64,000 nucleotides of DNA, taken from contig NZ_FCOG02000018.1 in assembly GCF_001544975.2 (NCBI RefSeq), positions 69,094-133,093 of the forward strand, given 5' to 3'. The position numbers and the translations under genes were made by a program. Position 1 is the first letter of the stretch. Every line of letters begins with the position of its first letter. Positions 43,275 through 51,564 of this stretch are shown here, in pieces. The notes under the pieces were generated by a model. That model saw only the letters and a program-made list of their open reading frames with translations. It was not told where the DNA came from and made no database searches. This DNA comes from Caballeronia arationis (GTDB lineage Bacteria; Pseudomonadota; Gammaproteobacteria; Burkholderiales; Burkholderiaceae).

Positions 43275-44447
43275 ATGAAGAATCATTCGATACAACTGGT
43301 CTGCGCGGCCGCGGCGCTCGCGGCGATACCCGGCCTCTCGCATGCGGGCGTGCGCGTGTGCACATTTCCCGGCAGCCCGTCGACAACGCTCGATCACAGC
43401 GTTGCGAAAGAGGTGTTCAAGACCGCGGGTCTCGACGTCTCCTTCGTGCGCGAAGCGATCGGCGAAGGCGACGACGATGGCGTGTCGCCGAAGGAACTGC
43501 GCAAGGTCCTCGCGAAAGATTGCGACGTGATCGCGGGCTTCCCGCGCTCCAGCGTCGCCGACGGTTCGGACAGCAAGCTGCGGTTCTCGGCGAGCTATCT
43601 GCGCTCGGGTTACGTGAGCGTGGGGCCGCGCGACAAGCGCGCGCAGGCCGGCGCACCTGACATCGTCGCGGCCACTTATGCGAGCCCGGCACAGCTCATC
43701 GCCGTGCAGCAACGCGATGTCGAACTGGATCTGGAGAACACGTCGGAGTCGACCGTCGATGCCGTCGCGAACGGCCGCGCGCGGCGGGCGATCGTCTGGT
43801 ATCCGGCGCTGGTCGCGTATCGCGGCAAGCATCCGCAGGCGCGCTTTGTGACGGCTTCGACGAGTTCCGCTTATGCGGACTGGTCGCTCGTGTTCGCATT
43901 CGCCCCCGACGCGGCGCAGTTGCAAAAGCGCGTCGACCATGCGCTCGCGACGATGTCCGCTGATGGACGCCTCGCTTCGTTGACAAAGGACTGGGCGCTA
44001 CCCGCCGACGAGAAAACGGCGCAGACGAAGCCCGCGTATCTCGACGGCCCGTCACGCACCGCCGCCGATGCGCACATTGTCAGAGTGGATGCGAGCACCG
44101 CCGCCGATCCCGCGTTCAACCCGGCGCAGGTCGCGCACGGCAAGACGCTCTATGCGAGTTCGTGCGCGAAGTGTCACGGTCCCGACTTGCAGGGCGTCAC
44201 GGCGCCCGCGCTGCGCGGGCCGTCGTTCGCGCCCGCATCGGCGAAGGCGCATCCGATCGGCGCGATCTTCCAGTACATGGCGAGCAACATGCCGGCAGAC
44301 CGGCCGGGCAAGATGCGGGATCAGGACTACGCGGACATCATGGCGTTCCTGCTGCATTCGAATGGCTACGGGGCGGGCACGGCCAAGCTCACCGCCGATG
44401 CCGCCCGCGCATCCACTACGCCGCTCGCGGCGCGCACGGCGCAGTGA
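43275..44447 (+). CDS. XoxJ-like binding domain fused to XoxG-like cytochrome c
   Basis: A 390-residue periplasmic protein with a signal peptide ending at SHAG (about 24). Residues 26-245 resemble a family-3 solute-binding protein (GVRVCTFPGSPSTTLDHSVAKEVF, QPLxIA-type core, WSLVFAFAPDAAQLQKRVDHAL), the fold of XoxJ/MxaJ. Residues 280-365 are a class I cytochrome c with CAKCH (297-301) and likely Met339 as axial ligand (YMASNMPADRPG). In methylotrophs the same two functions are separate genes, xoxG and xoxJ. Here they are one chain, probably the electron acceptor and assembly partner of the dehydrogenase 69 bases upstream. Confidence 0.85.
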   Translation: MKNHSIQLVCAAAALAAIPGLSHAGVRVCTFPGSPSTTLDHSVAKEVFKTAGLDVSFVREAIGEGDDDGVSPKELRKVLAKDCDVIAGFPRSSVADGSDSKLRFSASYLRSGYVSVGPRDKRAQAGAPDIVAATYASPAQLIAVQQRDVELDLENTSESTVDAVANGRARRAIVWYPALVAYRGKHPQARFVTASTSSAYADWSLVFAFAPDAAQLQKRVDHALATMSADGRLASLTKDWALPADEKTAQTKPAYLDGPSRTAADAHIVRVDASTAADPAFNPAQVAHGKTLYASSCAKCHGPDLQGVTAPALRGPSFAPASAKAHPIGAIFQYMASNMPADRPGKMRDQDYADIMAFLLHSNGYGAGTAKLTADAARASTTPLAARTAQ

Positions 44448-44455
44448 GGCGCGAA

Positions 44456-44484
44456 AGCACGCCACGCGAGACGCGTGGCGTGCT
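44456..44484 (+). terminator. Hairpin terminator after cytochrome fusion gene
   Basis: AGCACGCCACGCG-AGA-CGCGTGGCGTGCT is a perfect 13-base stem beginning nine bases after the stop codon. Only a short pyrimidine run follows (CTTG), so termination may be partly Rho-dependent. Confidence 0.65.
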
Positions 44485-44860
44485 CTTGAAGTCACGTCCT
44501 GCAGTCAATCGACCTGTTTCCGCAGCAAGTCCGCCATCGAAGTATCCAATACATCAAAAGACTCGATATTTCCGGCAGGCAAGCGCAACGCTGTGAACTT
44601 CTGCTCAAGGCTGGAGAAGAGATCGCCATACGGCGTCCACTTCAACGTTCGACTTTAGCCGGAGCGGATGACGAGGTCGTACCATGCCCGCGACGCCGCC
44701 TGGCACCAAACCGACTTGGCGCGCAGACGGTCATCGTCAGGTCAATGGAAGGAGGGAGAGGACGCGCCCGGGAGATTGCCCGCCGGGGTAGGCCATGCAA
44801 AGCGCAATCAGCGTGGGCAGCCCTTTAAAGCGACGCCCACGCTTGCCAAACCGCTAAGGA
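44485..44860. other. Intergenic region between cytochrome fusion and pqqA
   Basis: These 376 bases contain no supported gene. A hairpin near the right end, annotated separately, may terminate pqqA. No pqqB, C, D or E homologue follows pqqA here. Confidence 0.5.
44810..44843 (-). terminator. Hairpin downstream of pqqA
   Basis: A nine-base perfect stem, AGCGTGGGC/GCCCACGCT, with a 16-base loop lies 18 bases past the pqqA stop. There is no T-run. It could end a single-gene pqqA transcript. Confidence 0.4.
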
Positions 44861-44935
44861 TTAGCGACTAGCGATATACATCGTGATTTCGAAGCCGAAG
44901 CGCAGGTCGGTGAAGGCGGGGGTGGTCCACGTCAT
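44861..44935 (-). CDS. pqqA: PqqA precursor peptide, isolated
   Basis: A 24-residue peptide, [20 protein letters not shown] then IASR, matching PqqA, the ribosomal precursor from which PQQ is made by cross-linking its Glu and Tyr (the E-x3-Y of FEITMY). AAGGAGAT lies seven bases before the ATG at 44935. It is usually the first gene of pqqABCDE, but here no pqqB-E gene follows; the next feature downstream is a hairpin and then a convergent gene. It has its own sigma-54 promoter and probably supplements PQQ precursor when the neighbouring dehydrogenase is induced. The other pqq genes must lie outside the window. Confidence 0.92.
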   Translation of the reverse strand: MTWTTPAFTDLRFGFEITMYIASR

Positions 44936-45002
44936 GAGTATCTCCTTGGGTTTTGCAATGGTTGGTGTGCGACCGGTAAATGACGGCGGTCGGTACAGGA
45001 CA

Positions 45003-45018
45003 GGCAAGCTTCGTGCCG
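45003..45018 (-). promoter_or_regulatory. Sigma-54 (-24/-12) promoter of pqqA
   Basis: On the minus strand, CGGCACGAAGCTTGCC matches TGGCACG-N4-TTGCW at all positions except the first and last. The leader to the pqqA ATG is about 55-60 bases. This is the best -24/-12 match I found in the window. Confidence 0.75.
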
Positions 45019-45059
45019 TCGCGTGCTGTCTGGAACCAGCCATGAACATGCGCCGCGCA

Positions 45060-45109
45060 TTGCTCCAAAGCGCAACACCATTGCTCCACGCTGCAACAGC
45101 GGAGCAACA
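45060..45109 (-). promoter_or_regulatory. Activator-binding repeats upstream of pqqA
   Basis: Two direct repeats TTGCTCC-N5-GCAACA start at 45060 and 45081, 21 bases or two helical turns apart, followed by an inverted half GGAGCAACA at 45101. They lie 40-90 bases upstream of the -24 box, where a sigma-54 activator should bind. Confidence 0.6.
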
Positions 45110-45118
45110 GTCCGCGGA

Positions 45119-47047
45119 TCAGGCGTCATCGGTCCGGGCACCGACAGCCACCCTGCGATAGATCGTATTGCGCGAGATGCCGAGCGAGCGCGCCGCCGCC
45201 GATACGTTGCCGTTGTGCCGCGCAAGCGCCGCCGTGATCGCGGATGCGGTGAACGTGTGCAGGTCGGCGCCGGCAGCGGGCGCGGCGCCGGCGGCAGGCG
45301 TCGCGCCTCGCTCGATGTCGTCGAAGAAATCGTCGGGCAGATGTTCGATGCGGATTTCGCCGTCGTCGTCGACCATCGCCGCCGCCGTGCGCAGCAAATT
45401 GCCGAGCTGCCGGAAGTTGCCCGGCCAGCGGCATTGCTCGAAAAGCTGCATCACGTCGGGCGCGATCGACAGCGGCACCGCGCTGCTCGCCTCCTGCTGC
45501 AACATGCGCTGCACGACCGTGCGCAGATCGGAGCGCTCACGCAACGGCGGCAGCTTCACGACAAGGCCATTGAGCCGGTAATAGAGGTCCTCGCGGAACC
45601 GGTTCTCGGCGATCATCTCGCGCAGGTCGCGATGCGTCGCGCAGATGATTGCGACATCGACGGGAATCGACTTCGCGGAGCCGAGCGGGTTCACGAGCCG
45701 CTCCTGCAGCACGCGCAGCAACCGCACTTGCAGCGGATACGGCATGTCGCCGATCTCGTCGAGGAAGAGCGTGCCGCCGTTCGCCTGCAGGAGCTTGCCC
45801 GTCGCGCCCTTGCGGCGCGCACCGGTGAACGCCCCTTCTTCGTAGCCGAACAGTTCGGATTCGATCAGCGTCTCGGGTATCGACGCGCAATTCACCGCGA
45901 CGAACGGCCCCGACGAGCGTGGCGAATCGTGGTGAATGGCCTGCGCGAGCAGTTCCTTGCCGGTGCCCGTTTCGCCGGTGATCAGGATCGGGATGTCGCG
46001 ATCGATCACCTTGCGCACCTTGCCGATTACTGCCGCGACGCGCGCATCGCCCGTATCGAGGCGCGCGAGGCCACCGCCTGTCGAAGCGCGCGGCGCGGGC
46101 GCCTCCCGCTCGCGCTCGTACGGCCGGCTCACGGGCTGCACGGTAGCCGTCACCGACTGCCGCCGATGCTCGACCTTCGCGCTCACGACGATCCCATCGG
46201 GCAGGCAAAGCGGAATCGGCTGGCCGTGGCCCCCGCTCACGCGGTCGATCAGTTGCGAAGCGGTCAGCCCGAACAGCGACGACGAGGTATGCGCACGCAG
46301 CGCCGCGAGCGGCAAGCCGAACTGGAACTGCGCGCTGCGATTCGCGGAGAGAAAGCGCCCGTCACACGTGAACGCGGCCATGCCTTCCATCAGCGTGCCG
46401 AGAAACTCGGCGCGGCTGTGAAAGCCGATGCGCAGGGTTTCCCCGAAGGTGCTCGCGAACAGATGGTTTTCGATCATCTGCACGGACATCTTCGCGAGCG
46501 CCATCGTGTGCTGGTGATAGCTGCGATGATCGCCGGTCACGTCGAGTACGCCGATCAGCTCGCCGTAAGGATCGAGGATCGGCACGCTCGAACAGGTGAG
46601 GAAGCGGTTCGCGGCGAGATAGTGCTGCTCGCCGTGCACGACCATCGGACACCGCTCGGCGATCGCCGTGCCGATCGCGTTCGTGCCTTGCCGGTCTTCG
46701 GCCCAGTTAGCGCCGGGACGAAGCGCGACTTTCTCGGCGCGGCGCAGAAAGTCGTCGTCGCCGGTGGAGTGCAGCACGAGCCCCTGCGCGTCGGTCAGCA
46801 CGATCATGCTCTGCGTGTTGAGGATCTGCTCCTGCAGCGTTGCCATCACCGGCAGCGCGTGCGCGCACAGCACTCGGTTCTGTTCCAGCTTCACGCGCAA
46901 CTCCGCGACGGGCAGGACGTCGTAATCGGGAGCGCTCGAACTCTTCAGCCCAAACGCCTCGGACCGCTGATGCGCGGTGCAGATCGACGGCGCGAGCCAA
47001 GAGGACTCGCCCAGCGCGGCAATGTGATGGCCGGCATTGTTGTGCAT
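45119..47047 (-). CDS. AcoR-type sigma-54-dependent activator
   Basis: A 642-residue bacterial enhancer-binding protein. The N-terminal 1-200 region resembles the GAF sensor of AcoR (NWAEDRQGTNAIGTAIAE, HYLAANRFLTCSSVPILDP). A PAS-like part follows. The AAA+ domain has Walker A GETGTGKE (358-365), the sigma-54 contact loop GAFTGA (405-410) and Walker B LFLDEIGDMP. A Fis-type helix-turn-helix (ARHNGNVSAAARSLGISRNTI) ends the protein. AAGGAGGAG precedes the ATG at 47047; the open frame to 47221 is not used. Relatives control alcohol and acetoin oxidation. Two -24/-12 promoters with repeat elements next door make it the likely activator of pqqA and the PQQ dehydrogenase. Confidence 0.9.
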   Translation of the reverse strand: MHNNAGHHIAALGESSWLAPSICTAHQRSEAFGLKSSSAPDYDVLPVAELRVKLEQNRVLCAHALPVMATLQEQILNTQSMIVLTDAQGLVLHSTGDDDFLRRAEKVALRPGANWAEDRQGTNAIGTAIAERCPMVVHGEQHYLAANRFLTCSSVPILDPYGELIGVLDVTGDHRSYHQHTMALAKMSVQMIENHLFASTFGETLRIGFHSRAEFLGTLMEGMAAFTCDGRFLSANRSAQFQFGLPLAALRAHTSSSLFGLTASQLIDRVSGGHGQPIPLCLPDGIVVSAKVEHRRQSVTATVQPVSRPYEREREAPAPRASTGGGLARLDTGDARVAAVIGKVRKVIDRDIPILITGETGTGKELLAQAIHHDSPRSSGPFVAVNCASIPETLIESELFGYEEGAFTGARRKGATGKLLQANGGTLFLDEIGDMPYPLQVRLLRVLQERLVNPLGSAKSIPVDVAIICATHRDLREMIAENRFREDLYYRLNGLVVKLPPLRERSDLRTVVQRMLQQEASSAVPLSIAPDVMQLFEQCRWPGNFRQLGNLLRTAAAMVDDDGEIRIEHLPDDFFDDIERGATPAAGAAPAAGADLHTFTASAITAALARHNGNVSAAARSLGISRNTIYRRVAVGARTDDA

Positions 47048-47617
47048 CGTCTCCTCCTTATTGGATTTCGATCTGGTGCCGAAATCGTCTTCCTGCGAAA
47101 GAAGCAAGTTGCAGGCCACTGATTGCAATGCGACGCAGATAAAGCCCGTACTGACTAGCTTCGACCGCTGATCGGTGACGATCGGATCGAACTGCGCCCG
47201 GAGAACGCGTGCATCGGTCACGAAGAGCGTGCTTTCCGCCGAATTCGTCTGCCGTGGGAAAAAGCTGCGACAAGCTTTCGAAGGCGATCGTCGGCACGGA
47301 TTCCCTGCTGTCGTGAAGCGTTGCGCTCGGACCAGTGTAGCCCGCCGATATCCTCCAGGCGATCCGGGTTCGCCGCGTGTCGGCGCGCGCCCAACAGCGC
47401 CCGGCTTTGTGTTGGCCGGCGAACGCCATCGCGATTGCTGAATTTATAAATTTCTCATTTAAATCAAAAACTTACCGAATCACAGACGATTGGCATGCGA
47501 AGTGCAGTGTTTGCTTCGAGCCAGCGTTGCTTTTGCGTCAATCGACATCGAACAGCATCGGGCGGCTTGGAAGAACCGGGCGCATCAGCGTTCCGGCGTG
47601 ATTTCCGGGAGTTCCTC
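47048..47617. other. Divergent intergenic region with AT-rich patch
   Basis: These 570 bases lie between the sigma-54 activator gene and the transglutaminase-like gene. Open frames cross it but their translations are Arg-rich and unlike any family. A marked AT-rich patch at about 47440-47490 (AATTTATAAATTTC then TTTAAATC) probably holds the promoter of the rightward gene. I see no RNA gene. Confidence 0.45.
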
Positions 47618-48673
47618 ATGCTGCTCGCTCGACTGTTCCGCGTTGTGTTGCGGGTTTTGTTCGCCGTGGCGTTCTGCACGCCTGCCGAAGGCGGCGCCGC
47701 AGTCGTCGGCGCAGCGAGCGCGAGCCACGCCGGCGCGCCCGGCGCGCTGGAAGCCGGTATCGAACGTCTGCGCGGCGCCACGTGGTGGGAAGCGAATCGA
47801 AAGATCCGGCCGCAGCTGGCGCAAGTCGGCGACCTGATGTTCCTGTTGCCGCTCGCCGACTCGAAGCTCCAGCCCGCTTCGGACGCGATCGGCCGCGTTC
47901 AGCGTCTGCGCGACGCGCTGCGTTCGCATCTGACGAAGCAGCCCGCCGGGTGGAACCGCCTGGTTGCGCAAGTGCGCGCCCAGCGCGCGCAGGCGGGCGA
48001 TACCTCCGCGGTCCTGCTCGCCGACGCGCTCGTCAACGAGGTCCGTTATCGCGACGGCACCGACGGCAGCTACTATCCGCCGTCGCGCTTTTTCGCCGAG
48101 AGCGGCGTCTGCAAGGATTTCGCAACCGCCAAATACCTGTTGCTGCGCGATGCCGGCTTCGACATCGCGCGCCTGCGGCTCGTCTCGCTCGCGCCGCGCT
48201 ACAACAACACGCCGGACGACTGGCACGTGATCCTCGTCGTGCAGATGGACGCCCCCGGCGAGCCGCTCGCGCTCGATTCGCCGACCGCGTCGCCGGCGAG
48301 GCGCGCAGGCGATACCGGCGAGGCGTCGAATTCGACAGGGCCCTCCGCGTTGCTCGACGCGATCCTCGCGGGCCGCAAGCCCGCCGACGCAGTGCTGCGC
48401 GCGCCGTCGGGTCCGCTCGTCGCATCACTTGCTCGCTCGGGGCAGGCAGAACGGCCGCTCGCGACGGTCTTCAACGAAACCGGCAGCCGCTCGTTCGAAC
48501 GCGACGCGCCGGGCCAGCTTCGGCGGACGGCGGCGGGCCGCGCGGTCAGGCCGATGTATGTAGATGAACTGGGGCAGCCGTGGCAGGTCGACGGCTCGGG
48601 GACGTTTCCGAAGTGGCGCGTGGCGGCGAATGAAGGTGCCGCGCCCGCGCTGCTGCGCGTCGCGGCGCGGTGA
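47618..48673 (+). CDS. Bacterial transglutaminase-like cysteine proteinase (BTLCP, DUF920)
   Basis: A 351-residue protein. A signal-peptide-like segment (LFRVVLRVLFAVAFC) suggests periplasmic location. The transglutaminase-like catalytic triad appears as Cys165 in ESGVCKDFATAKY, His203 in DDWHVILVV and Asp220 in PLALDSP. The family includes LapG, which clips the LapA adhesin under c-di-GMP control, but the usual LapD partner gene is not adjacent, so this may be a relative of other function. The ATG at 47618 has GGGAG upstream; the longer open frame from 47495 is not needed. The C-terminal 130 residues are Ala/Arg-rich and poorly conserved-looking. Confidence 0.82.
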   Translation: MLLARLFRVVLRVLFAVAFCTPAEGGAAVVGAASASHAGAPGALEAGIERLRGATWWEANRKIRPQLAQVGDLMFLLPLADSKLQPASDAIGRVQRLRDALRSHLTKQPAGWNRLVAQVRAQRAQAGDTSAVLLADALVNEVRYRDGTDGSYYPPSRFFAESGVCKDFATAKYLLLRDAGFDIARLRLVSLAPRYNNTPDDWHVILVVQMDAPGEPLALDSPTASPARRAGDTGEASNSTGPSALLDAILAGRKPADAVLRAPSGPLVASLARSGQAERPLATVFNETGSRSFERDAPGQLRRTAAGRAVRPMYVDELGQPWQVDGSGTFPKWRVAANEGAAPALLRVAAR

Positions 48674-48688
48674 CGGAATCAGCGCGTC

Positions 48689-49309
48689 TCAGACCGAGCG
48701 CCGGATCTCCGCAACGCCGAACGCGGCCAGCGCCAGCCCGGCGGCGCGGTCGATCATGCGCCGCACCCGCGCGCCGAGCGCGTGGCGCGCGCCCGACACC
48801 ACGGCGACGAGAAAGCACCACCACGCGATCGACCCGAAGAACACGCCGAACACGGTTGTCAGCGCGACGCCGGACGAGAACGGCCCGCGCGGCGCGAGCG
48901 TCGCGAAAAGCGCGGCGAACATGATGATCGTCTGCGGGTTGGTGAGCGTCAGCAGCAGCGAACTGGCGAACGCGCGCGCGGTGCCGGCGGAGGCGCAGTC
49001 GATGGCGGCAGCGTCGGTGGCGGGTTTCTGCAACAGCGTGCGCAGGCAGAGATACAGCAGGAAGAGCCCCGCGACGAGGTGCAGCGGCTTGTCGTAAGCC
49101 AGCATGAAGTGCGACACGCTCACCATGCCGAGCGCGGCGACGAGCCCGTAGATCGCATCGCCACTCGCAATGCCAACGCCAATCGCGAGCCCCGCGCGCG
49201 GGCCCTCAGTCAGGGTGCGGCGGATGCACAGCATGCCCATCGGTCCGACGGGCGCGGCGACCGCGAGTCCGACACCCGCGGCGGTGAAAAAGAGTCCAGC
49301 GTTCGGCAT
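48689..49309 (-). CDS. LysE-family amino acid exporter
   Basis: A 206-residue membrane protein with six predicted helices and the LysE/RhtB hallmark GPMGMLCIRRTLTEGPRAGLAIGVGIASGD near the N-terminus. It would export an amino acid or derivative by proton antiport. The NPQTIIMFAALFA stretch in helix 4 is typical. It lies 41 bases downstream of the YceH gene in the same direction and may be co-transcribed with it. Substrate unknown. Confidence 0.87.
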   Translation of the reverse strand: MPNAGLFFTAAGVGLAVAAPVGPMGMLCIRRTLTEGPRAGLAIGVGIASGDAIYGLVAALGMVSVSHFMLAYDKPLHLVAGLFLLYLCLRTLLQKPATDAAAIDCASAGTARAFASSLLLTLTNPQTIIMFAALFATLAPRGPFSSGVALTTVFGVFFGSIAWWCFLVAVVSGARHALGARVRRMIDRAAGLALAAFGVAEIRRSV

Positions 49310-49350
49310 GAATGCTCCGAGTGATTGTTCTTGTGGGACGCGCGCGGCGC

Positions 49351-50061
49351 TCAGTCCTGGGACGGCGCGTCCTGATCGGCGTCGATGCCGAGTTCGCGCG
49401 CCATCTTCTCGACGAGCGCCTCCAGCCGCTCGACTTTCGCCGCGAGATAGCGCTGCTCGGCCCTGAGCGCGTCGATTTCGGCGAGCGGCGCGGCGGCGTC
49501 ATCGCTCACGGCGCGCTCGCGGGTCTCGTCGATGCTCGGTTCGCCGCACAGCAGATGCACCCAGCGGCTTTCGCGCTCGCCCGGCACGCGCGAAAGCTTG
49601 ACGACAAACGGCGAATCGCCGTCGGCAAGCTCGTCGAGAAAACTCTCGACCGACGAGACATCGGCGAACGAGTGCAGGCGCGTCGTGGCCGAGCGCAGTT
49701 CGGCGGCCGTCTGCGGGCCGCGCAGCACGAGCGCGGTCAGGAGCGCGACCGCCTGGCTCGGCACGCGCAGCACGCGCTGCATGTTGTGCTCGAAGCGTGG
49801 CACGCGGCTGCTGCTGCCTTCCATTACGAGGCTCAGGCGCTTCAGTCCGTCGATGGCCGCGAGCACGTCCGACTCCGTCGCGTTCATCACCGGCGCGCGC
49901 GCGGTTTTTTGATTGCAGCCGGAGGTGAGCGAGTTGAGCGAGAGCGGATACGTGTCGGGGACGGTGAGCTGCTTTTCGACCAGCACGCCGACGACACGCG
50001 CTTCGAGCGGGGTTAGCGGGCGGATTGCGCGGGGCGCGGAGGTGTCTGCGGTGGTGTTCAT
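49351..50061 (-). CDS. YceH/DUF480 family protein
   Basis: A 236-residue protein of the YceH (DUF480) family, built from two winged-helix domains. LTPLEARVVGVLVEKQLTVPDTYPLSLNSL then TSGCNQKTAR is the diagnostic start, followed by VLRGPQTAAELRSATTRLHSF in the second domain. Residues after about 180 form a coiled-coil-like tail (EIDALRAEQRYLAAKVERLEALVEKMAREL). The family's role is not well defined. It precedes the LysE gene on the minus strand. Confidence 0.9.
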   Translation of the reverse strand: MNTTADTSAPRAIRPLTPLEARVVGVLVEKQLTVPDTYPLSLNSLTSGCNQKTARAPVMNATESDVLAAIDGLKRLSLVMEGSSSRVPRFEHNMQRVLRVPSQAVALLTALVLRGPQTAAELRSATTRLHSFADVSSVESFLDELADGDSPFVVKLSRVPGERESRWVHLLCGEPSIDETRERAVSDDAAAPLAEIDALRAEQRYLAAKVERLEALVEKMARELGIDADQDAPSQD

Positions 50062-50193
50062 GGTCGTTGGCGACTGGCGAGGGCTTGCGGCCCGAATATG
50101 ATAGCCGGGGCGGGGGGCTTCGGCGACGGGCGCGCGGACGGCATCCGCACGCAGCGCCCGCTCGCGCCTCGTCCCGGGGCGACGGACCGGCGG

Positions 50194-51564
50194 CTAGCTC
50201 GCCGCCGCCGTCTTGCGCGGCCTGCGCGCGCGGGGCGTTGATTTGCGCGCCGGTTTCGCGCGATCGCCCGGCGATTTGTCGTCGGGCTTTTCGTCCGAAA
50301 CTTCCGGCGATGCCGCCGCCATGTCGGCGCCCGGCGCCGATTCCTCCGCCACCGGCCAGAAAGGCTGAGCGTTTTCGGGCGACGTCCGCGCGGTGCGCTT
50401 TTTCGCCGTCGTCTTGGGTCCGCGACGCGCCGCCGGCCTGGACGGCTGCGGCTGCTGCACGTCAGCTTCCCCGACGGCATCCGCCGGCTCGTCGGCGCTT
50501 TCTCGCGGTGCTTCCGCCTCGGGCGCGGGCGCCGGCTGCGGGTCCAACGATTCGATCGACTCGATTTCATCCGCCGCGTACCGGGCCTCGACCACGGCGC
50601 TTTCGGCCTTGACCGGCGTTTCCTTGCGTCCGCCGCGACCCTTGCGCCGGATGCCGTTCTTGTCGGCCTTCGACGCGACGGCTCCGGTCTCCTCGGCCTC
50701 CGCGTGCGTGCGCGCCGCCGCAACCGGCTCCGCGAGGACCGCCGCGCTCGATCGGAACACGAACGCACCCGATTTCTCGTCGCGCCCGACTTCCAGAAGC
50801 CCGCGCGCCTGCGCTTCGTCCAGCAGATTGCCGAACGCGCGGAATCCGAAATACGACTCGCTGAAATCCGGCTTGCGGCGCTTGATCGCGCTCTTCAGCA
50901 CCGACGCCCAGATCTTCCCGCTCTCACCGCGCTCGGACGACAGCGCGTCGAAGGTTTCAACCGCGAGCGCGATCGCCTGCGCCTTGCGGCCTTCCATATC
51001 GTGCTTCTGCTGGCGGCCGTCGTCCGCCGAGCGCTTCGCCCGCGCGCTCGCCTCGCTTGCCTCGCGCTTCGCGATAGCACGCTGCTGCTCGCGTACGAGA
51101 TCGTCGTAGAAAATGAACTCGTCGCAATTCGCGACGAGCAGATCGGACGTCGAATTCTTCACGCCCACGCCGATCACCTTCTTCGCGTTCTCGCGCAGCT
51201 TCGAAACGAGCGGCGAAAAGTCCGAGTCGCCGCTGATGATGACGAACGTATCGACATGCGATTTCGTGTAGCAGAGATCGAGCGCATCGACGACGAGCCG
51301 GATGTCCGCCGAATTCTTCCCCGACTGGCGCACGTGCGGAATCTCGATCAGCTCGAAACTCGCCTCGTGCATCGACGCCTTGAAGCCCTTGTAGCGGTCC
51401 CAGTCGCAATACGCCTTCTTCACGACGATGCTGCCCTTCAGCAGCAGCCGCTCCAGCACCGGCACGATGTCGAACTTCTCGTACTTCGCGTCGCGTACGC
51501 CGAGCGCCACGTTTTCGAAGTCGCAAAACAGCGCCATGCTGACGCTTTCCTGAGGTGAAGCCAT
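50194..51564 (-). CDS. NYN-domain (PIN-like) protein with LOTUS domain and basic tail
   Basis: A 456-residue protein. Residues 10-160 form a NYN/LabA-type PIN-like nuclease domain with likely metal ligands Asp15 (FCDFENVALG), Asp87 (SADIRLVVDAL) and Asp113/Asp115 (SGDSDFSPLV). A coiled, charged linker follows. Residues about 220-295 look like an OST-HTH/LOTUS RNA-binding domain (ESGKIWASVLKSAIKRRKPDF). The last 150 residues are disordered, alternating acidic and Lys/Arg/Pro runs and ending in AT-hook-like PRARRPRK. It probably acts on RNA. The ATG at 51564 has GGGAGA upstream. It is divergent from prfC. Confidence 0.88.
   Translation of the reverse strand: MASPQESVSMALFCDFENVALGVRDAKYEKFDIVPVLERLLLKGSIVVKKAYCDWDRYKGFKASMHEASFELIEIPHVRQSGKNSADIRLVVDALDLCYTKSHVDTFVIISGDSDFSPLVSKLRENAKKVIGVGVKNSTSDLLVANCDEFIFYDDLVREQQRAIAKREASEASARAKRSADDGRQQKHDMEGRKAQAIALAVETFDALSSERGESGKIWASVLKSAIKRRKPDFSESYFGFRAFGNLLDEAQARGLLEVGRDEKSGAFVFRSSAAVLAEPVAAARTHAEAEETGAVASKADKNGIRRKGRGGRKETPVKAESAVVEARYAADEIESIESLDPQPAPAPEAEAPRESADEPADAVGEADVQQPQPSRPAARRGPKTTAKKRTARTSPENAQPFWPVAEESAPGADMAAASPEVSDEKPDDKSPGDRAKPARKSTPRARRPRKTAAAS

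Noticed and set aside
41277..43940. 887-residue minus-strand open frame opposite the PQQ dehydrogenase
   Set aside because: Arg/Ala-rich shadow in GC-rich DNA. The plus strand has signal peptides, metal ligands and a heme motif.
45023..47122. 699-residue plus-strand open frame opposite the sigma-54 activator
   Set aside because: It is an antisense shadow: Arg/His/Asp-rich with no domain, while the minus strand encodes a complete AAA+ activator.
47058..47429. 123-residue minus-strand open frame upstream of the activator
   Set aside because: No ribosome site, Arg-rich translation with no family; the activator starts at a strong AAGGAGGAG site further down.
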